Positions 18,055 through 33,523 of a stretch of 64,000 nt of DNA are shown in pieces. A program made the translations under genes and the position numbers. The notes below the pieces were generated by a model, which was not told the DNA's origin, made no database searches, and saw nothing but the letters and a program-made list of their open reading frames with translations. The DNA comes from Agromyces sp. Leaf222 (lineage in GTDB: Bacteria > Actinomycetota > Actinomycetes > Actinomycetales > Microbacteriaceae): the NCBI RefSeq assembly GCF_001421565.1, contig NZ_LMKQ01000001.1, forward strand, positions 3,284,971 through 3,348,970. The letters are read 5' to 3'. Numbering within the stretch: position 1 is the stretch's first letter; the number at the start of each line of letters is the position of its first letter.

Positions 18055-19419
18055 TTACCTTTCGGAATCGCGTGCGATCGTGAAGCTGCGGCCGCCGACC
18101 GTGACGACGCTGCCGACGGCGAGCGGCGTGCGCACGCCCGCCCGCAGCGGTTCGACGCGGCCGTCGGGGTGCCGCACATCTGTGCCGTTCGTCGACCCCC
18201 GGTCGGCGATCCAGAAGCCGGAGGCCGTGGCGCCGAACTCGGCGTGCACCTTGGAGATGAGCATCGACGGGTCGCTGAGCGGCACCAGCTGCGCCTGCTC
18301 GCCCGGGGCGGAGACCGGCGCGCGGCCGAGCAGTCCGTAGTCGCCCGGAACCAGGCGGGTGCCGTCGTCGAAGACGAGCACGACGACCTGCGAATCGGGT
18401 CGGGCGGATGCGGGCGTCTGGGCGGCCGGAGCGGGCGGAAGCGGCAGGGTGGTCTGCTGCGGCAGGGTGGTCTGCTGCGGCAGGGTCGTCTGCTGCGGCC
18501 GCACGAACGCGGGGGGCGCTGGCGGTGCGGCGGGCGGGACGGCGGCAGCGGCGGCCGTGGCGGGCATCGCTGCGGCCGGCGGCGCGGCGGGGCTCGGCGG
18601 CAGCGGAGACGGGCCGGCGGGCGCAGGCGGGGGCCCGGTCGAGCCGACGGGCGGCGGGGTCCACTGGCCGGTCTCGACGGATCCGCCGGCCGAGACCACG
18701 CCGGAGCTCGAACGCTGCGACGGAATGAGGAACTCCTCGCCGACGGGGCGGTCGCTCGCGAGCGAGGGCAGCTTGGCCGTGCCGGTTTCGCGCGGGGACT
18801 CGACCTGGCGGCGGGCATGCCGCAACGCCTTCGCGTCGAACGGGTCGAGTCCGTTGCGCGCATCGACCGCGTAGCACCGGCCCGTGCGGTCGAGCCAGGA
18901 GCGCCCGCGCTGCTCGGGGTCCCAGTTCGCCGAGAGGAACATCACCGCCGGGCCGATGAACGGCAGCACGATCCAGCTCGCCCAGAGCACGAGCGCCCGC
19001 AGGGTGATGCGCCAGAAGCCGGCCTTGCCGAAGTCGACCACGCTGACCGAGCGCATGCCGAGGGCGGCCTTGCCGACGGTGACGCCGCGGAGCCCGTGCA
19101 TGACCAACTGGATGAGCCCGAAGAGGGCGGTCAGCACCTGTCCGGCGGCGAGCGCGATGAGCGGAACGGCGAGCGTCGTGAGGTCGACGGCCGACGCGTC
19201 GCCGCCGGCCGCGAGCACGGCGCGCGACAACGCGACGGCGCCGAAGATCGACGGCGAGGCGAGCACGAGCCAGATCGCCGCGTCGAGGCTGAACGCCGCG
19301 GCGCGCCGCCCGGTCGGCGCGGGCACGAGCCCGAGGGCCGCGGCGTAGGCGGGGTCCGGTCTTCCGTCGGGGCCGAGCCCCGGCGTGGGCTCGTCGTCGA
19401 CGTGCATCGTGATGCTCAC
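18055..19419 (-). CDS. RDD-family membrane protein with C-terminal FHA domain
   Basis: 454 aa. Residues 37-185 form an RDD membrane domain (PTGRRAAAFSLDAAIW first, several helices, WLDRTGRCYAVDAR at the end). A Pro/Ala/Gly-rich linker follows at about 240-345 with three TLPQQT repeats. A FHA domain closes the protein (GLLGRAP, LISKVHAEF, STNGTDVRHPDG). The FHA domain would bind phosphothreonine, implying control by a Ser/Thr kinase not seen here. It lies 3 nt upstream of the secretion ATPase, which also has FHA domains. I choose GTG 19419, preceded by GAGGAG at 4-5 nt; ATG 19407 lacks a site. Confidence 0.9.
   Translation of the reverse strand: MSITMHVDDEPTPGLGPDGRPDPAYAAALGLVPAPTGRRAAAFSLDAAIWLVLASPSIFGAVALSRAVLAAGGDASAVDLTTLAVPLIALAAGQVLTALFGLIQLVMHGLRGVTVGKAALGMRSVSVVDFGKAGFWRITLRALVLWASWIVLPFIGPAVMFLSANWDPEQRGRSWLDRTGRCYAVDARNGLDPFDAKALRHARRQVESPRETGTAKLPSLASDRPVGEEFLIPSQRSSSGVVSAGGSVETGQWTPPPVGSTGPPPAPAGPSPLPPSPAAPPAAAMPATAAAAAVPPAAPPAPPAFVRPQQTTLPQQTTLPQQTTLPLPPAPAAQTPASARPDSQVVVLVFDDGTRLVPGDYGLLGRAPVSAPGEQAQLVPLSDPSMLISKVHAEFGATASGFWIADRGSTNGTDVRHPDGRVEPLRAGVRTPLAVGSVVTVGGRSFTIARDSER
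18443..18496 (-). repeat. Three 18-bp tandem repeats encoding TLPQQT
   Basis: Units at 18443-18460, 18461-18478 and 18479-18496; the third differs by one base. They encode three TLPQQT hexapeptides in the linker of the RDD-FHA protein. The threonines could be phospho-sites or the tract simply a flexible spacer; near-identity suggests recent expansion. Confidence 0.9.
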
Positions 19420-19629
19420 TAGGCTCCTCGGGCGCAGGGTCAACGAGCCAGCAAACTCGAACCGGCTGGCGCTGTCGATGGGGAGCGGTCACCATGCGGG
19501 CGCCGATCCCCCGCACAACCCTAAACGAGCGGCGCCGAACCGGTGTTCATCGTCGCCGACGCCGGGCGCGCGTGCGCGTCGGCGTCCGCCCTCGCGCGGA
19601 GGCGGGCGCGGACGCCGACGCGCACGCGG

Positions 19630-20931
19630 TCAGACGATCGGCCTGGGTCCGGCTGCGAGCTCGCGGTCGTACGCCTCGAGTGCGAGGCGGTTGCGTTCGG
19701 TCACCGTGCGGCCGTGCGCGGCGATCCATCCGCCGAGCCAGATCGGGATCTCACGCGCGACCACGCCCGCGACGATCGCGAACGGGTCGAGCCAGCGCTC
19801 GCCGATGAACTTCTGCGCCTCGTCGAACGTGAGGGTCCATGCCTGCACCGCGAGCAGCGAGGCGCCGATGTACGAGAAGTACACGAGCACGCCGACGAGC
19901 AGTCCGAAGACCGCGTAGGTCCACCACGGTCCGCGGTTGACGATCGCCGCGAGCAGCGCGAATCCGACGAACAACGCGACCGTCGGCACCCAGAACAGCG
20001 CCCAGTAGGGGCCGGCCAGGAACTTCACGAACTCGTCGGTCGCGGCTCCCTGGTCGCCGCGGCCGAGCAGCAGCAGGTAGGTCACCCCGGCGTAGATCAG
20101 CGCGAACGCGACGGCGCCGATCGCGGCGACGAGCACCCCGAACGCGCGGTTGCCCTTCGACTTCGGGGCCACGGGGGCCTGCACGTAGATCGTCTGCGGC
20201 GGCACGGCGGGCGTCGACGGCGTGATCAACGGCTCCGGGGCGAGCGTCGCCGCTCCGGCGACCGCCCCCGCCGCGGCCGCGCTGGGCGGGATGTACGTCT
20301 CACGGCGCACGCTCTCGGCGGCGACGGGCTCGGGCAGCGGCTCGTATGCCGGCTCGGGCGTGGGCTCGGAGGGCGTCACCGCGGGGGCGGCGAGCGCGTC
20401 GTCGTCGGCATCGCCGACGGCGTCGGAGGTAACGGCGCCGGCGTTCGCGCGCTGCACGGCCTCGTCGAGCCTCGCCGTGCGGGCTGCGTCGGCGTCGACG
20501 TCGGGTTCGATGACGGGCTCGGGAGCGGCCGCGGCGACGGGAGCAGCGACGGGCTCCGGCTCGGGCACGGCGACCGGCTTCGGTTCCGGCTCGGCGACGG
20601 GCTCGGGATCGGCAACGGGATCCGGCTCAGACACCTCGAACGGCTCCGCGACCGCCTCGGGCACTGGCTCGGCCGCAGCGACGGGCTCGGGGTCGGGCTC
20701 GACGAACCCGGCCTCGGACTCGACGGGCTCGGGGTCGGGCTCGACGAACCCGGCCTCGGACTCGACGAACTCGGGCTCCCGCGCGGCATCCGTCACCGGG
20801 TCGGAGGGAACCTCCGCGTCCGCGTCGGCGGGAGCGGGAGCGTCGGTCGAAGACTCGTCACCGGGCAGGTCGACGGCCTCGTCGGACGGCGTCGCACCGG
20901 CCTTGTCAGGGCCACTCGTCGTGTCGCTCAT
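19630..20931 (-). CDS. Pro/Glu/Val-rich membrane protein at the T7SS locus
   Basis: 433 aa. About 270 residues of acidic, repetitive sequence dominated by PEPV, EPDP and SEPD words come first. Four hydrophobic segments follow (from about residue 280, FGVLVAAIGAVAFALIYAG, to about 370). A cytosolic C-terminal domain with a conserved-looking EVYDRELA-type end closes it. No signal peptide. The start ATG has GAAGGAG about 9 nt upstream. It points the same way as the RDD-FHA gene, 210 bp further on, and may be an accessory of the secretion system; function unknown. Repeat-rich PE tracts often span the cell wall or tether proteins. Confidence 0.8.
   Translation of the reverse strand: MSDTTSGPDKAGATPSDEAVDLPGDESSTDAPAPADADAEVPSDPVTDAAREPEFVESEAGFVEPDPEPVESEAGFVEPDPEPVAAAEPVPEAVAEPFEVSEPDPVADPEPVAEPEPKPVAVPEPEPVAAPVAAAAPEPVIEPDVDADAARTARLDEAVQRANAGAVTSDAVGDADDDALAAPAVTPSEPTPEPAYEPLPEPVAAESVRRETYIPPSAAAAGAVAGAATLAPEPLITPSTPAVPPQTIYVQAPVAPKSKGNRAFGVLVAAIGAVAFALIYAGVTYLLLLGRGDQGAATDEFVKFLAGPYWALFWVPTVALFVGFALLAAIVNRGPWWTYAVFGLLVGVLVYFSYIGASLLAVQAWTLTFDEAQKFIGERWLDPFAIVAGVVAREIPIWLGGWIAAHGRTVTERNRLALEAYDRELAAGPRPIV
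20680..20763 (-). repeat. Two 42-bp tandem repeats in the Pro/Glu-rich gene
   Basis: The units 20680-20721 and 20722-20763 are identical and encode two copies of a 14-residue block reading ESEAGFVEPDPEPV. Perfect identity at third positions implies a recent in-frame duplication. Confidence 0.92.
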
Positions 20932-21180
20932 GATGATCGCGCTCCTTCCGGGCGCCACGCACCCGCGTCGGTTGGCTCATGCTAGCAACGAGCACCGCGC
21001 ACGCCCGGGAGCGCGCGCGGTGCAATTCGTGAGCGTCGACTACCGAATGGGCACCGAGATCCGCCTCCTTCGGGAGGTTCGACCCGCATCGACGAGCATG
21101 GCCCGAATGCCTCTCATGCTTCGGCGCGCTGCGTCTCGTCGCCATGCCGTACCGGTGCGCTCCCGGTGCGCCGCGCTGCG

Positions 21181-22851
21181 CTAGATCGCGACGCGCAGCA
21201 CCTCTTCGATCGAGGTGACGCCGTCGCGCACCTTCGCCCAGCCGTCCTGGCGGAGCGAGCTCATGCCGTTGCGGCGCGCCATCGCGCCGATCTCGCTCGC
21301 CGCGGCCCTCGCCACGGCCAGTCGCTCGAGCTGCTCGTCGACCTCCATGACCTCGTGCAGCGCGATGCGGCCCTTGTAGCCCGTCTTCGCGCACGCCTGG
21401 CAGCCCACCGCGCCGAAGACCTCTGGCACCATCTCGCCGGGGGCGAGCTCGAAGCGCAGCACCTGCAGCTCTTCGCGCGTGACCTCGAGCGGCGCCTTGC
21501 ACCGGTCGCACAGCCGACGTGCGAGCCGCTGGGCGACCACGCAGTCGACCGCCGACCCCACGAGGAACGGCTCGACGCCCATCTCGGTGAGGCGCACGAC
21601 GGCGCTCGCCGCATCGTTCGTGTGCAGCGTCGAGAGCACGAGGTGACCCGTGAGCGACGCCTCGATCGCGATCTGCGCCGTCTCGCGGTCGCGGATCTCG
21701 CCCACGAGCACGATGTCGGGGTCCGACCGCAGGATGCTGCGCAGCGCGCTCGCGAACGTCAGGCCGGCCTTCGCGTTGACCTGCACCTGGTTGATGCCGT
21801 TCATGCGGTACTCGACCGGGTCCTCGACGGTGATCACGTTGACCTCAGACCGCGCCACCGCGTTCAACGTCGCGTACAGCGTCGTCGACTTGCCCGAACC
21901 CGTCGGGCCCGTGACCAGGATCATGCCGTGCGGCTTGCGGTACGAGCGCTCGAACACCGCCTGGTTCGCAGGGCTCAGGCCGAGGTCGCGCAGGTCGAGG
22001 CTCGCATGCGAGTTGTCGAGGATGCGCATGACGACCTTCTCGCCCCACACCGTCGGCAGGGTGGCGACGCGCACGTCGACCTTGCGGCCACCGACGACCG
22101 CCGACATCCGCCCGTCCTGCGGCTTGCGCCGCTCGGCGATGTCGATGTCGGCCATGATCTTCAGGCGCGAGATCACCCCGCTCTGGATCGACTTCGGCGC
22201 GCTCTGCATCTCGTGCAGCACGCCGTCGATGCGGTACCGCACCCGCAGCGAGTGCTCCTGCGGCTCGATGTGGATGTCGGAGGCCGAGTCCGCGATCGCC
22301 TGCGACACGAGCACGTTCACGAGGCGCACGATCGGCGCGTCGTCATCGGCATCGGCGACCTGGAACGCATCGGTGACGGATGCCTCGGCCTCGCCCTCGA
22401 GCGTCGTCGCGAGGTCGAGCAGCTCCTCGTCGGCGCGGTGGTACCGGTCGATCATGCTGAGCAGCTGCTCGCGATCGGCGACCACCGGGCTCACGGTCAG
22501 GCCGGACTCGACGCGCACGTCGTCGAGCGCGAACACGTCGCCCGGCGTCGCCATCGCGAGCACGATCGTGTCGATCGTCACCGCGATCGGCAGCACCGAA
22601 TGCCGCCGGCACGTCGACGGACCGACCAGGTCGACCGCCTCCTGCTCGACCGGGTAGTCGAGCAGGTCGTCGATGAACGGCACGCCCGCCTGCGCCGCCC
22701 GAGCGCGCTGCAGCTGCCGCTCGGTGATGAGGCCGCGCGTGACCAGCGCCTGCACGGCGCGCTCGTCGGACTCGTCGACCGACGTGACCTCGTGCAGGTG
22801 TTCGTAGGGGACGTCGCCCTGCAGGATCAGGATCTCTCCGAGGACAGCCAT
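21181..22851 (-). CDS. GspE/PilB-type secretion or pilus-assembly ATPase
   Basis: 556 aa. An N-terminal MshEN-like region (about 1-140, with ITERQLQRARAAQAGVPFID) is followed by the ATPase. Walker A is GPTGSGKS (315-322), the Asp box is TVEDPVEYR, the Walker B region is VLVGEIRDRET (381-391) and the His box GHLVLSTLHTND. A four-cysteine zinc site (C448, C451, C484, C487) completes the family pattern. Such ATPases power type IV pilus extension or type II secretion, and MshEN domains can bind c-di-GMP. No pilin, PilC, PilT or prepilin peptidase gene is in the window, so its partners are elsewhere. ATG at 22851 chosen because homology begins there. Confidence 0.94.
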   Translation of the reverse strand: MAVLGEILILQGDVPYEHLHEVTSVDESDERAVQALVTRGLITERQLQRARAAQAGVPFIDDLLDYPVEQEAVDLVGPSTCRRHSVLPIAVTIDTIVLAMATPGDVFALDDVRVESGLTVSPVVADREQLLSMIDRYHRADEELLDLATTLEGEAEASVTDAFQVADADDDAPIVRLVNVLVSQAIADSASDIHIEPQEHSLRVRYRIDGVLHEMQSAPKSIQSGVISRLKIMADIDIAERRKPQDGRMSAVVGGRKVDVRVATLPTVWGEKVVMRILDNSHASLDLRDLGLSPANQAVFERSYRKPHGMILVTGPTGSGKSTTLYATLNAVARSEVNVITVEDPVEYRMNGINQVQVNAKAGLTFASALRSILRSDPDIVLVGEIRDRETAQIAIEASLTGHLVLSTLHTNDAASAVVRLTEMGVEPFLVGSAVDCVVAQRLARRLCDRCKAPLEVTREELQVLRFELAPGEMVPEVFGAVGCQACAKTGYKGRIALHEVMEVDEQLERLAVARAAASEIGAMARRNGMSSLRQDGWAKVRDGVTSIEEVLRVAI

Positions 22852-22967
22852 GTCGCTCCGCACAATCGGGTCGGAGCGGTCGTCGGGCCGACCACCGCAC
22901 CGGGTGTGAAGCACGCGGATCGGGTTCCGCGTGTGGGAACACAGTAGGTTCGCGATTCCCGCGGCGC

Positions 22968-23022
22968 GGCCCCCAGAGCGGGGGCCTCCCGGGCGGGGGC
23001 CTCCCGGGCGGGGGTCGCCCGA
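22968..23022. repeat. GC-rich hairpin and 15-bp tandem repeats upstream of the gspE-like gene
   Basis: GGCCCCC 22968-22974 pairs with GGGGGCC 22980-22986. From 22978 a 15-bp unit (GCGGGGGCCTCCCGG) occurs twice perfectly and a third time in degraded form. It lies between rpoC and the gspE-like gene and may add to termination. A further hairpin (22912-22919 with 22926-22933) lies closer to the ATPase start. Confidence 0.6.
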
Positions 23023-23040
23023 CGGGAGCCCGACGGAGAG

Positions 23041-23058
23041 CGGATGCCGCGGCATCCG
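23041..23058. repeat. Perfect 18-bp palindrome CGGATGCCGCGGCATCCG
   Basis: An intact copy of the palindromic word whose half (GGATGCCGC or GCGGCATCC) recurs dozens of times across this window, inside and outside genes. Confidence 0.8.
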
Positions 23059-23085
23059 CCGGCCTCTGCGCACCCCGTGAAACGC

Positions 23086-23124
23086 CGAACGGCCCCCGAT
23101 CCGCAAGGGATCGGGGGCCGTTCG
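23086..23124 (-). terminator. Terminator of the rpoBC operon
   Basis: A 17-bp perfect stem (23086-23102 with 23108-23124) and a 5-nt loop lie 15 bp beyond the rpoC stop. The tail reading leftward (GCGTTTCAC) has only a short T-run, as is usual for high-GC actinobacteria. Confidence 0.88.
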
Positions 23125-23139
23125 TTGTGCGAATCGCGC

Positions 23140-27036
<3,897 letters not shown>

Positions 27037-27079
27037 TTTCTCTCCTTGGAAAGTCTCTGTAGTCGTCTACTGGCCAGGC

Positions 27080-30568
<3,489 letters not shown>

Positions 30569-30716
30569 GTGAATAACCTCCATCGGCCCCGTCGGGCCGG
30601 TTCACTGTCGGTAGCGGAGAGAATTGCCCCGAGACGCGTGCCGATGCCGGTTTGAACCCGACATGCGAAGCCGACCGCAATATGAAGGCATAGTGGGTCT
30701 GGGAGCGCAAAGGTTA

Positions 30717-30745
30717 ACCATATACTTTGCGACCCGCCGTGTCCA
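30717..30745 (-). promoter_or_regulatory. Candidate rpoBC promoter
   Basis: Leftward -35 TGGACA (complement of 30740-30745), a 17-nt spacer, and -10 TATGGT (complement of 30717-30722). The leader to the TTG start would be about 140 nt and is relatively A/T-rich for this genome. Confidence 0.6.
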
Positions 30746-30753
30746 GCCGATTC

Positions 30754-30782
30754 TTGATTTGTGCGCCGGTCTCAGGTATAAC
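30754..30782 (+). promoter_or_regulatory. Promoter of the 30893 membrane-protein gene
   Basis: -35 TTGATT (30754-30759), 17-nt spacer, -10 TATAAC (30777-30782). It is back to back with the rpoBC promoter, only 8 bp apart at the -35 boxes, so the two may compete. Confidence 0.6.
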
Positions 30783-30892
30783 CCAGCTTTCGGATGTCGC
30801 GGCGGCGCGTGATGCGCCTCGAGAACCGCCGATCCGCGTACGATTCCGAGTCTGCACGGCGCTCCGCCGCCCGCGACGACGAGGAGGTCCGA

Positions 30893-31795
30893 GTGACCCA
30901 GGATGCACCCGAACAGCGACCCGCGCCGACTGAGCCGACGTCCGGCGCACCGACGCGAACGGGCGCGCCCACGGCCGCGGCCACCCCTGCGCCCGCCGCG
31001 AAGGCGCTGCGGGGCTACCGCCGCATCGCCATCGTCACGCTCGTCGTGTCGCTGTCGATCACGGCCGTCGTCGGCATCGTGACGCTCCTGAGCGGCGACT
31101 TCGGCGAGGTGCAGGGTCGGGTGCTCGGCACGACGCTCCTCATCGCGGGCGCGAGCATCCTCGCGCTCTGCCATCTCAGCGTGGTCGGGCGCCCGGTTCG
31201 CGTGGTCGGCTTCGTCGGCCTCGGCGCGAGCGCCGTCGCCCTCGTCATCGGCCTGCTGCTGATCTGGACCCCGTGGTACGACAACGGAGGAGGCTGGCCC
31301 GACGATCTCTGGCGGTGGTTCGGCATCACGTCGATCGTCGCGGCGAGCCTCGCGCACGCGAACCTGCTGCTGCAGCTCTCCGGCCGGCGGCGAAGCGCCG
31401 TGCGCATCGCGCTCGCGATCACGCTCGCGGCCATCGCCGTCGTCGCGGTCATGCTGGTCCTTCCGCTCATCAGCGAATGGACGATCCCGGGCGGCGACGG
31501 CGGCGAGTACTGGCGGTGGTTCGGCGTGATCGCGATCATCGACGCGCTCGGCACCATCGTGCTCCCGGTGGTCGCGCTGCTCGTCCGCGAGCAGCCTGCG
31601 GCGAGCGCCGACTCGGCGGCCGCGGGAGCGACGGATGCCGCGGGCGGGCCGACGTTCGATGACGGCCGGGCCGAGGCATCCGCCCCCGACGCCCTGGAGC
31701 AGCGCATCGCCCGACTGACCGAGCGCACCGGACTGGATCGCACGGCGCTGCTCGAGGCGGCCCTCGACGACTTCGAGGCGCGCCGCTCGGCCTGA
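30893..31795 (+). CDS. Six-helix membrane protein
   Basis: 300 aa. A Thr/Pro/Ala-rich cytosolic N terminus (about 45 residues) leads to six hydrophobic helices in three pairs, two of which end with near-identical loops (WRWFGITSI and WRWFGVIAI), suggesting an internal duplication. The C-terminal tail (LEQRIARLTERTGLDRTALLEAAL) resembles a short ribbon-helix-helix or coiled segment. The start is GTG 30893, with GAGGAGG 6 nt upstream. It is divergent from rpoB; no function can be assigned. Confidence 0.82.
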   Translation: MTQDAPEQRPAPTEPTSGAPTRTGAPTAAATPAPAAKALRGYRRIAIVTLVVSLSITAVVGIVTLLSGDFGEVQGRVLGTTLLIAGASILALCHLSVVGRPVRVVGFVGLGASAVALVIGLLLIWTPWYDNGGGWPDDLWRWFGITSIVAASLAHANLLLQLSGRRRSAVRIALAITLAAIAVVAVMLVLPLISEWTIPGGDGGEYWRWFGVIAIIDALGTIVLPVVALLVREQPAASADSAAAGATDAAGGPTFDDGRAEASAPDALEQRIARLTERTGLDRTALLEAALDDFEARRSA

Positions 31796-31852
31796 CGAGG
31801 GCGTCGGCTTCACGCACCTCACGAGGCGAGCCGCACGTGGGACGATGCCTGC

Positions 31853-32608
31853 ATGACTCGCATCGAGTTCGAGGCCGACGTCTTCAGCCCGCACGGCTTG
31901 ACGCTCCTCGTCGACGGGTCGGCGCAGTCGCATGTCGACCTCGGCGACCCGACCAGGCTGTTCTTCGAGTACCTGCGGCGCATCGGCCACGTCGTCGACG
32001 CGATCGCCGCGCCCGGCGCGCCGATCGCGGTGCTGCACCTCGGCGGCGGCGCGCTGACGCTCCCCCGGTACGTCGACGCGACCAGGCCCGGGTCGATCCA
32101 GGTCGTCGTCGACCACGACGCCGAGCTCATCGACGTCGTGCGGGCCAAGGCGCCGTGGCCGGCATCCGGAATCGAGGTGCACATCGAGGACGCAGCCGAG
32201 GCTGTTCGCGCGTCGGCGGCACGCGGTGAACGCTTCGACGTCGTCGTGATCGACGTGTACACCCACCTCGACGCCCCGGCATTCGTCGACGATCCAGGGT
32301 TCCTCGCCGCGTGCCTCGGCCTTCTGGGCGAGGGCGGTGTCGTCGTCGTCAACATCGCGGATGCCGCGGGGCTCGCACGGCTGCGCACCTCGGCGCGCGC
32401 GTTCGCGAGGGCCGACGCTGGCGCCGAACTGCTCGCCGTGGGCGACACCCACGTGATCGACGGCGGCGAGGAGGGCAACACCGTGCTCGTCGCGGCCCCC
32501 GGAACCCTGCCCCCGGCGGTCGCGCTGCGGCTCGAGGCCGGCGGGCCGTTCCCCGTCACGGTGCTCGCCGGCGCGAAGCTCGACTTCGTGCTCTGGGGCG
32601 CCTGCTGA
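31853..32608 (+). CDS. Spermidine-synthase-like methyltransferase-fold protein (copy 1)
   Basis: 251 aa, Rossmann-type fold of the spermidine synthase family. HLGGGALTLPRYV is the glycine-rich cofactor loop and VVVDHDAELIDVVR the acidic ribose-binding strand. At the catalytic loop the usual DxFSG is replaced by VIDVYTHLDAP, so polyamine synthesis is doubtful. It is paralogous to the next gene, 27 bp downstream. It may methylate or aminopropylate another substrate, or be a degenerate partner subunit. Confidence 0.8.
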   Translation: MTRIEFEADVFSPHGLTLLVDGSAQSHVDLGDPTRLFFEYLRRIGHVVDAIAAPGAPIAVLHLGGGALTLPRYVDATRPGSIQVVVDHDAELIDVVRAKAPWPASGIEVHIEDAAEAVRASAARGERFDVVVIDVYTHLDAPAFVDDPGFLAACLGLLGEGGVVVVNIADAAGLARLRTSARAFARADAGAELLAVGDTHVIDGGEEGNTVLVAAPGTLPPAVALRLEAGGPFPVTVLAGAKLDFVLWGAC

Positions 32609-32635
32609 TCGCAGGGGGCCGGTAGCGTGGCACCC

Positions 32636-33496
32636 GTGCCCGAAGACCCCTCGCTCGAACGCCGCCTCTCGGTGAGCGGACACCTCGCACGGCTCGAGGA
32701 GTCGCGCCAGGTGCCGGGCTCGTGGACCCTCACGGTCGACGGCACGCCGCAGTCGCACGTCGAGCTCGACCGCCCGGACTGGCTCGGGTTCGAGTACGTG
32801 CGGCGCATCGGCCACGCGATCGACCTCGTGCGCCCCGAGGGCGAGGCCATCACGGCCGTGCACCTCGGCGGCGGCGCATTCACGCTGCCCCGCTACGTCG
32901 CCGCCACGCGCCCGGGGTCGCGGCAGCAGGTCGTCGAGCTCGAGTCCGACCTCGTCGACCTCGTGCGCGAGCACCTGCCGTTCCCGCGCGGCGTGCAGGT
33001 GCGCGTGCGCCACGGCGACGCCCGCGAGGTGCTCGCCAAGCTGCCCGCCGGGCTCGACGGCGCGGTCGACCTCGCCGTCGTCGACATCTTCTCGGGTGCA
33101 CGCACGCCCGCGCACGTGACGAGCGTCGAGTTCTACGAACTGCTCGAGCAACGCCTCGCCCCGCACGGCATCGCGACCGCGAACGTCGCCGACGGCGCCG
33201 GACTCGCGTTCGCCAGGTCGCAGGCGGCGACCCTCTCGCAGGTGTTCGAGCACGTCGCGATCGCCGCCGACGCATCGATGCTCAAGGGCCGCCGCTTCGG
33301 CAACGTCGTCATGTACGCCTCCCATGCGGAGCTGCCCTTCGCGGGCCTGCCCCGACGTCTGGCGAGCGACCCGGCGCCGGCCCGCCTCGTCGAGGGCGAG
33401 GAGCTGCGCCGCTTCATCGCCGGGGCCCCAGCAGTGACGGATGCCACGGCGGTGCCGTCTCCGCCACCGGCCCGCTCGGTGTTCCTCAAGCGCTGA
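32636..33496 (+). CDS. Spermidine-synthase-like protein (copy 2)
   Basis: 286 aa. It has the glycine loop HLGGGAFTLPRYV, the strand QVVELESDLVDLVR and VVDIFSGARTPAHVTSVEF, the DxFSG-type active-site loop that copy 1 lacks. RRIGHA[IV]D and ATRPGS are shared with copy 1, so the pair is a tandem duplication. I place the start at GTG 32636, 7 nt after TAGCGT (32623-32628); GTG 32627 lies inside that box. No SpeD gene is nearby, so genuine spermidine synthesis remains unproven. Confidence 0.83.
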   Translation: MPEDPSLERRLSVSGHLARLEESRQVPGSWTLTVDGTPQSHVELDRPDWLGFEYVRRIGHAIDLVRPEGEAITAVHLGGGAFTLPRYVAATRPGSRQQVVELESDLVDLVREHLPFPRGVQVRVRHGDAREVLAKLPAGLDGAVDLAVVDIFSGARTPAHVTSVEFYELLEQRLAPHGIATANVADGAGLAFARSQAATLSQVFEHVAIAADASMLKGRRFGNVVMYASHAELPFAGLPRRLASDPAPARLVEGEELRRFIAGAPAVTDATAVPSPPPARSVFLKR

Positions 33497-33523
33497 GATC
33501 GCGGCGCCGCCCGCGCCCGGGCG

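Noticed and set aside
12829..19422. A very long open frame on the plus strand opposite the T7SS ATPase and RDD-FHA genes
   Set aside because: It mirrors the codon pattern of the minus-strand genes (Val/Asp/Arg/Leu-rich, no domains) and crosses real gene boundaries; high-GC antisense artefact.
22861..22933. A c-di-GMP or other riboswitch upstream of the gspE-like gene
   Set aside because: Only simple hairpins are present; no conserved riboswitch core could be recognised.
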